DNA from: Pseudomonadota bacterium
Lineage (GTDB): Bacteria > Pseudomonadota > Alphaproteobacteria > Sphingomonadales > Sphingomonadaceae
DNA length: 19,126 nucleotides
NCBI GenBank assembly: GCA_023386135.1
Contig: JAEWKG010000141.1
Location: 1 to 19,126 of the forward strand
Direction: 5' to 3'
The translations under genes and the position numbers were made by a program. Shown here piece after piece: positions 14,942 through 19,126 of the stretch (positions are counted from its first letter, which is position 1; the number at the start of each line of letters is the position of its first letter). Below the pieces are notes generated by a model that had not been told where the DNA came from, made no database searches, and saw only the letters and a list, made by a program, of their open reading frames with translations.

Positions 14942-14966
14942 CTTCTTTGTTCCTACCATCACAATG

Positions 14967-15039
14967 CCCGCTCGTCCTGAGCTTGTCGAAGGACGCTCAC
15001 GCTAAGCCAGGACCCTTCGACAGGCTCAGGGTGAGCGGG
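14967..15039. repeat. Paired inverted copies of the sphingomonad short palindromic repeat (REP-like)
   Basis: Left arm at 14967-14993 and right arm at 15013-15039 are inverted copies that match at 23 of 27 positions, with a 19-base loop. The shared core, read on the left arm, is CCTGAGC-T/C-TGTCGAAGG. I recognise this core as the repeat common in intergenic DNA of sphingomonads and some other proteobacteria. It lies between the amidohydrolase stop (15083) and the ilvD start (14941). A transcript across it would fold into a long hairpin that could terminate, stabilise or delimit the mRNA. It has no T-run. Confidence 0.85.
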
Positions 15040-15082
15040 GTTAGGGTAAAGGATTGGCAGGCAGAGACGAAGGCGCTTTTCC

Positions 15083-15817
15083 TTACGCCCCCTCAAGCAG
15101 CAATGCCACCTGCCCGGCCACTTCCGCCAGCAGCGCCGCCCAGCGGGCCTGGCCGGCCTCGGTCGCGATCTGGTCCTGCCGCACCTCTATGCCGAGGTAC
15201 GGGATCCCGCGCGCCTCGGCATGGCGGTTCATCGGCGCGTTGAGCACCTTGCCCGAATAGGGCTCGTTGTCGCCAACGGAGAAACCCCGTTCGCCGAGCA
15301 GGCGGATCGCTTGACGGGCGGCGCGTTCGTCGGTATTGTAGAGGATGCCGACTTCCCACGGCCGCGCGGCGGGCGCGCTTTTCAGTGCGGGCGTGAAGCT
15401 GTGCAGCGAAACGAGCATGAGGGGGCTAGTCTCGTCGATCCAGTGCGCAAACGCGGCGTGATAGGGGCGGTGGAAGCGGTCCAGCCTCCGCTCGAGATCC
15501 GCGCCGATGTTGCCCGGGATGGTGTGGCCGTCGCTGCTCATCGGCACGACCGCCGGATCGTCCTCGTCGCGGTTGAGGTCGCACACCAGGCGGCTGACAG
15601 CGGCGATCTGCGCGGGGATGCCGTGCCGGCGCGCCATGCGCTCGGCGACGCCCTCGACGCCGATGTCGATCGCGATGTGCTCGCTGAGCAACGCGGGATC
15701 GATGCCGAGCACAACATCGTCCGGTACATGGTTCGAGGCGTGGTCGGCGATCAACAGGATGCCCTTCCGGCGCGGCGGAGGGGCGACATGACGCCACGGC
15801 TGCCACTCGGCGTTCAT
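15083..15817 (-). CDS. N-formylglutamate amidohydrolase family protein
   Basis: 244 residues. Family marks are ILLIADHASNHVP (20-32) with the metal-binding Asp-His pair, SRLVCDLNRDEDD (75-87), SSDGHTIPGN (94-103), HRPYH (116-120), LVSLHSFTP (135-143) with a second conserved His, and GIEVRQDQI near the C-terminus. The family hydrolyses N-formyl-L-glutamate to glutamate and formate in histidine breakdown (HutG-like), but many members are annotated only by family. Here it is not in a hut operon but follows ispE with an ATGA overlap (15814-15817), so the substrate is uncertain. The start at 15817 is fixed by this overlap; a longer open frame upstream is a shadow of ispE. Confidence 0.9.
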   Translation of the reverse strand: MNAEWQPWRHVAPPPRRKGILLIADHASNHVPDDVVLGIDPALLSEHIAIDIGVEGVAERMARRHGIPAQIAAVSRLVCDLNRDEDDPAVVPMSSDGHTIPGNIGADLERRLDRFHRPYHAAFAHWIDETSPLMLVSLHSFTPALKSAPAARPWEVGILYNTDERAARQAIRLLGERGFSVGDNEPYSGKVLNAPMNRHAEARGIPYLGIEVRQDQIATEAGQARWAALLAEVAGQVALLLEGA

Positions 15818-16611
15818 GGGCGGAGCTTTCCAGCCATCCGCCACCACTCCGGCGGCAGCGCGGCGGCAGCGGCATCGCGCGCACTTTCGCTGTCGTAGAG
15901 CGCAAAGCAGGTGGCGCCGGAGCCGGACATGCGGGCGAGCTTCGATCCGTCGCGCAGGGCTGCAAGCACCTCGGCGATCTGGGGGACTAGCGCGATGGCG
16001 GGTGCTTCGAGGTCGTTGCGCCCCTCGGCGGCGATCCGCGAGGCGGGGCCACCAGGTAGCGCCCCGCGATCCTCGCCGTCCCATCCAGCAAATACCGGCC
16101 CCGTAGACAACGGCACGCGCGGGTTTACCAGCAAGACAGGTGTGCCCTCCAAGTCATTGTCTACGCTCGACAATCGGGTGCCGGTGCCGTGACCGAGACA
16201 CATCCGACTCTCGACACACGCCGGCACGTCGGCGCCGAGCGACGCGGCTCGATCCCGCCAGTCATCGGGTAGTCCGTGTAGTCCTTCCACGATCCGGAAA
16301 ACGGCCCCGGCATCCGCCGAGCCACCTCCCAGCCCCGCAGCGACCGGCAGGTTCTTCTCCAGCGTTAACGCAAGCCCCTGCCACCGCGGCAGCTTCGCCA
16401 ACGCCAGCGCGACAATGTTACCAAGCGGATCAGCCAGCTGCGAGGCGAACTCGCCAATGGCTGTCAACTCATCCCGGTCGGCTGGACGAGCAGTCAGCCC
16501 ATCCCCAACATCGACGAACGCGAACAGCGTCTCAAGATCGTGATACCCGTCGTCCCGCCGCCGCCGGACATGCAGCGCAAGGTTGATCTTGGCACAGGCG
16601 GTTTCACGCAT
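15814..16611 (-). CDS. ispE: 4-diphosphocytidyl-2-C-methyl-D-erythritol kinase (MEP isoprenoid pathway)
   Basis: 265 residues of the GHMP kinase superfamily. The N-terminus METACAKINLALHV-like block holds the catalytic Lys8 and Asn10 (AKINLAL). The ATP-binding loop is LPVAAGLGGGSADAGA (88-103). Asp128 in LGADVPACV is the catalytic acid, and MSGSGATCFALY is the third GHMP motif. It phosphorylates CDP-methylerythritol, an essential cytoplasmic step of isoprenoid synthesis. It is somewhat shorter than E. coli IspE (283). The ATG at 16611 has no clear ribosome-binding site; only 17 bases separate it from the stop of the unknown gene upstream. The frame is open for 46 codons further upstream, but those codons read through that gene and look unlike IspE. 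Confidence 0.95.
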   Translation of the reverse strand: MRETACAKINLALHVRRRRDDGYHDLETLFAFVDVGDGLTARPADRDELTAIGEFASQLADPLGNIVALALAKLPRWQGLALTLEKNLPVAAGLGGGSADAGAVFRIVEGLHGLPDDWRDRAASLGADVPACVESRMCLGHGTGTRLSSVDNDLEGTPVLLVNPRVPLSTGPVFAGWDGEDRGALPGGPASRIAAEGRNDLEAPAIALVPQIAEVLAALRDGSKLARMSGSGATCFALYDSESARDAAAAALPPEWWRMAGKLRP

Positions 16612-16628
16612 CGTGGATAAGGGGCGCT

Positions 16629-17414
16629 CTATTTGAACAACCCGATGTACGTTGCGAGTGCTGCGCCGATCACAAAGACTAAGATGCCCAATGGATGAAG
16701 GACGACACCTTGCAGGGCACCGGTGATCGATGACCCGTTTCGAGCCCACCAGGTGGCTTTGGTTTTCAGAGACCCGTTTATCTGCCGGCTAAAAATGTTG
16801 GCGAAGATGTCGATTTTTCGGAGCGTCGACTGATGAAGCGCCACATAATCGTGCCGATCGAAGGCATCGGCTTCCTCTTGTCCGCTCATAAAGGCTAGGC
16901 GACTGATCCCGTTCTTATCGATCAACTTTTCCAGCCTAGGATGTCCGATATAGTCGGGGCCGTAAATCTCGATCAGCATTCGAGCCAAATCGAACTTGCG
17001 CTCATCAGGAATGACAATTGGATTACCCTTTAGCACCCGATATCGGTGCTCAATCGCAGCGAAACCAAAGTTGGCGTCACGCATATTCCAATGAAGCCAT
17101 TTGCTTCGATCGTTTACCCGTACGAACTCGAAAAACTCGTCGAGCATCTCCTTCTCAAATCGATCGTAGTCAGCCTCAAGCGCCGCAAGGTCAGCTCCAT
17201 GCAGCTCGGCCACCTTGTGAATGGAGAAGGAGTGCGTCTGCCCTGAATCGAGACGTCTTGCCCCAACCGACGTAATCCGCGGGGAATCGCCCCGCGGTCG
17301 ATCATAAAAGCTCTCACACGAGTAATGAATTATGATGGTCGAGGCTGCTTGATCGCGCAATGCCTCAAGAGCCGCTCTCGCGGCTTTTTGTTCTTTAAGA
17401 TTGGTTTTCCCCAC
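16629..17414 (-). CDS. Conserved-looking protein of unknown function with a C-terminal membrane segment; possible RNase H-like (exonuclease-like) N-terminal fold
   Basis: 261 residues from a GTG at 17414. I do not recognise a named family. The predicted order is: charged N-terminal helix (1-24), strand TIIIHYSCESF (26-36), strands RITSVGARRL and QTHSFSIH (46-66), a helix to about 100, strand KWLHWNM (105-111) followed by RDANFGFAAIEHRYRVL, a loop IVIPDERKFDLARMLIEIYG, then DYVALHQSTLRKIDIF (189-204). The last 25 residues (237-259) form one hydrophobic helix. The strand/helix order resembles the RNase H-like fold of DEDD exonucleases, with Glu34 and Asp113 as possible metal ligands, but the last acidic motif does not fit cleanly. 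Base composition is 47 to 53 percent G+C in three sampled 60-base stretches against 78 percent in a stretch of the amidohydrolase gene, so recent acquisition is likely. It sits between ETF-QO and ispE, both housekeeping genes on the same strand. Confidence 0.8.
   Translation of the reverse strand: MGKTNLKEQKAARAALEALRDQAASTIIIHYSCESFYDRPRGDSPRITSVGARRLDSGQTHSFSIHKVAELHGADLAALEADYDRFEKEMLDEFFEFVRVNDRSKWLHWNMRDANFGFAAIEHRYRVLKGNPIVIPDERKFDLARMLIEIYGPDYIGHPRLEKLIDKNGISRLAFMSGQEEADAFDRHDYVALHQSTLRKIDIFANIFSRQINGSLKTKATWWARNGSSITGALQGVVLHPLGILVFVIGAALATYIGLFK
17370..17394 (+). terminator. Intrinsic-terminator-like hairpin with T-run on the rightward strand, antisense inside the unknown gene
   Basis: AGCCGC (17370-17375), loop TCTC, GCGGCT (17380-17385), then TTTTGTTCTTT form a textbook stem plus T-run when read rightward. 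On the leftward strand it encodes residues about 10-15 of the unknown protein and has a GAGA tetraloop. No rightward gene precedes it here, so it may be chance coding sequence, or it may end an antisense RNA. Confidence 0.35.
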
Positions 17415-17422
17415 GTACCAAT

Positions 17423-17442
17423 GCCCCGTTAATTTTAGGGGC
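17423..17442 (-). promoter_or_regulatory. Small hairpin with A+T-rich loop between ETF-QO and the unknown gene
   Basis: GCCCC (17423-17427) and GGGGC (17438-17442) flank a ten-base A+T-rich loop. It lies in the 58-base gap between the ETF-QO stop and the start of the unknown gene, ending about nine bases before that start on the leftward strand. It could occlude the ribosome-binding region or act as an operator. No T-run follows, so it is not a classical terminator. Confidence 0.3.
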
Positions 17443-17472
17443 GGTAGATAGCGAAGCGGCTCGAAATTTCCA

Positions 17473-19122
17473 TCACATATTCGGATAGTTCGGCCCGCCG
17501 CCGCCTTCCGGCGTGGTCCAGGTGATGTTCTGGTTGGGGTCCTTGATGTCGCAGGTCTTGCAGTGGACGCAGTTCTGCGAGTTGATCTGGTAGCGCGGTT
17601 CGCCGGTGGCTTCGTCGACCAGCCATTCGTAGACGCCGGCGGGGCAGTAGAACTGCGAGGGGCCGCCGTAGACGCCGAGCTCGCTGCGCTTCTGCAGGTC
17701 CATGTCCTTGACCACCAGGTGGACCGGCTGGTCCTCGGCGTGGTTGGTGTAGCTGTAGCTGACGCTGGTCAGGCGGTCGAAGCTGATCACACCGTCGGGC
17801 TTGGGGTACTTGATCGGCTGGAACAAGTCCGCGCGCTGGGTCATCTCGCTGTCGCGGTGATGCTTGAACGCGGGCAGGATCGGCATCTTGAGGTAGCGGA
17901 GCCACATGTCGATCCCGGCGACGATCGTGCCGAAATCGCCGCCGAACTTGGCGACCGCGGGCTGCGCGTTCTGGACCAGCTTGAGCTCGTCCGCGATCCA
18001 GCTCGAACGCACCGCCGCGTCGTAGTCCATCAACGTGGCCTTTTCCTCGCCGCGGCCGATCGCGGCGGCGACCGCCTCGGCGGCGAGCATGCCGCTCTTG
18101 ATCGCGGTGTGGCTGCCCTTGATCCGCGGGACGTTCACGAACCCCGCCGCGCAGCCGATCAGCGCGCCTCCGGGGAAGGCGAGCCTGGGCACGCTCTGCC
18201 ATCCGCCCTCGTTGATCGCGCGCGCGCCGTAGGCGACGCGCTTGCCGCCTTCGAGATAATCGCGGATCGCCGGGTGCTGCTTCCAGCGCTGGAATTCCTG
18301 GAACGGGCTGACCCACGGATTGCGGTAATCGAGCGCGGTGACAAACCCGATCGCGATCTGGTTGTTTGCCTGGTGGTAGAGGAACCCGCCGCCCCAGCTC
18401 TCGCTCTCCGACAGGGGCCAGCCCTGGGTGTGGATCACCCGGCCAGGCACGTGCTTGTCGGGATCGATGTCCCAGATTTCCTTGATGCCGAGGCCGTAGA
18501 CCTGCGGCTGGCAGTCCGCCTCGAGGTCGTACTTGGCCTTCATCCGCTTGGTAAGGTTGCCGCGCGCGCCCTCGGCGAACAGCGTATACTTGGCGTGGAT
18601 CTCCATCCCAGGCTGATAGTCGCCCTTGTGGCTGCCGTCCGCCGCGACGCCCATGTCCTGCGTGATCACGCCCCCGACCGCGCCGTCCTCGCCGATGATG
18701 ACCTCCGCCGCCGGGAAGCCTGGGAACACCATCACGCCGAGCGCCTCGGCCTGTTCGGCGAGCCAGCGGCATAGGTTGCCCAAGCTACCGGTGTAGTTGC
18801 CCTCGTTCGACATAAACGGCGGCATCATCAGGTGCGGCAGCGCGGTCTTGCCCTTCTTGGACAGCACCCAGTGCCAGTTGTCGGTCACCGCCACCTCGGC
18901 CATCGGGCAGCCCTGGGTGCGCCATTCGGGCAGCAGCTCGTCGAGGCCCCTGGGATCGACCACCGCGCCCGACAGGATGTGCGCGCCGATCTCGCTGCCC
19001 TTCTCGAGCACGATCACCTCGAGCTCCGAATTGATCTGCTTGAGGCGGATCGCCGCCGACAGGCCCGCGGGGCCGCCACCGACGATCACCACGTCGCACG
19101 GCATCGATTCTCGTTCGCTCAT
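17473..19122 (-). CDS. Electron transfer flavoprotein-ubiquinone oxidoreductase
   Basis: 549 residues, full family length. It moves electrons from reduced electron transfer flavoprotein to ubiquinone at the membrane, linking fatty-acid and amino-acid oxidation to respiration. The N-terminus has the FAD dinucleotide fold VVIVGGGPAGLSAAIRL (11-27) and the family segment IGAHILSGAVVDPRGLDELLP. The middle has GGGFLYHQANNQIAIGFVTALDY and FPGGALIGCAAGFVNVPRIKGSH. The C-terminal ferredoxin-like part carries the [4Fe-4S] ligands Cys493 (FYCPAGVYEW), Cys518, Cys521 and Cys524 (NCVHCKTCDIKDPNQNITW). The ATG at 19122 lies four bases from the right edge, so its ribosome-binding site is out of view and a slightly earlier start cannot be excluded. 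The symbol (etfD/etfQO) is not used uniformly, so it is left blank. Confidence 0.96.
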   Translation of the reverse strand: MSERESMPCDVVIVGGGPAGLSAAIRLKQINSELEVIVLEKGSEIGAHILSGAVVDPRGLDELLPEWRTQGCPMAEVAVTDNWHWVLSKKGKTALPHLMMPPFMSNEGNYTGSLGNLCRWLAEQAEALGVMVFPGFPAAEVIIGEDGAVGGVITQDMGVAADGSHKGDYQPGMEIHAKYTLFAEGARGNLTKRMKAKYDLEADCQPQVYGLGIKEIWDIDPDKHVPGRVIHTQGWPLSESESWGGGFLYHQANNQIAIGFVTALDYRNPWVSPFQEFQRWKQHPAIRDYLEGGKRVAYGARAINEGGWQSVPRLAFPGGALIGCAAGFVNVPRIKGSHTAIKSGMLAAEAVAAAIGRGEEKATLMDYDAAVRSSWIADELKLVQNAQPAVAKFGGDFGTIVAGIDMWLRYLKMPILPAFKHHRDSEMTQRADLFQPIKYPKPDGVISFDRLTSVSYSYTNHAEDQPVHLVVKDMDLQKRSELGVYGGPSQFYCPAGVYEWLVDEATGEPRYQINSQNCVHCKTCDIKDPNQNITWTTPEGGGGPNYPNM

Positions 19123-19126
19123 CGCT

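Noticed and set aside
14947..15243. Small open frame over the palindromic repeat pair
   Set aside because: Its translation is the well-known spurious peptide (PFDRLRVSG-like) produced by this repeat family and it continues antisense into the amidohydrolase gene.
17563..18774. Long rightward open frame antisense to ETF-QO (about 400 codons)
   Set aside because: It mirrors the codon structure of a clear ETF-QO gene in high-G+C DNA and shows no domain motifs of its own.
1..19126. CRISPR array, tRNA, rRNA, transposase or integrase
   Set aside because: No regular direct repeats, cloverleaf-like sequence or recombinase motifs were seen on either strand by eye; the orphan gene has no flanking insertion-sequence ends that I can identify.

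Overview
The window is about two thirds G+C, densely packed, and reads as a chromosomal segment of an alphaproteobacterium of the order Sphingomonadales (Erythrobacteraceae or Sphingomonadaceae). The reasons are the gene set (exosortase A-type exopolysaccharide cluster, TIGR03016-like outer-membrane protein, E. coli-type IlvD, ETF-ubiquinone oxidoreductase) and a paired copy of the short palindromic repeat that is abundant in sphingomonad genomes (14967-15039). The placement is inferred from protein character, not from a database search.

Left half (1-10173): one flank of an exosortase A (XrtA/PEP-CTERM) exopolysaccharide locus. Reading leftward from 7396 are an AMP-forming acyl-CoA ligase-like enzyme and a fold-type III PLP decarboxylase. 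After a 175-base structured leader come a polysaccharide export lipoprotein, a chain-length determinant, a BY-kinase-like tyrosine autokinase and the start of an outer-membrane protein that runs off the left edge. Reading rightward from about 7424 are a FemAB/GNAT-like acyltransferase, a small acyl carrier protein, and two alpha/beta-hydrolase-like proteins. The export and envelope genes probably polymerise and secrete a polysaccharide. The ligase, decarboxylase, carrier protein, acyltransferase and hydrolases form a separate small-molecule activation and transfer module whose substrate is not established. The exosortase itself and the glycosyltransferases are not in this window.

Middle (10170-15082): a leftward housekeeping run of ilvD, a small lipoprotein, the bifunctional NAD(P)H-hydrate repair enzyme, and a TrmA/RlmD-type rRNA m5U methyltransferase. 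All are joined by 4- or 14-base overlaps. The methyltransferase converges on the last exosortase-cluster gene with overlapping stop codons.

Right (15083-19126): leftward N-formylglutamate amidohydrolase-like gene and ispE (ATGA overlap), then an A+T-richer gene of unknown function with a C-terminal membrane tail, then ETF-ubiquinone oxidoreductase. The unknown gene is the clearest sign of acquired DNA here. No rRNA, tRNA, transposase, integrase or CRISPR array was seen. Non-coding DNA is minimal; no stretch longer than 300 bases lacks a gene.
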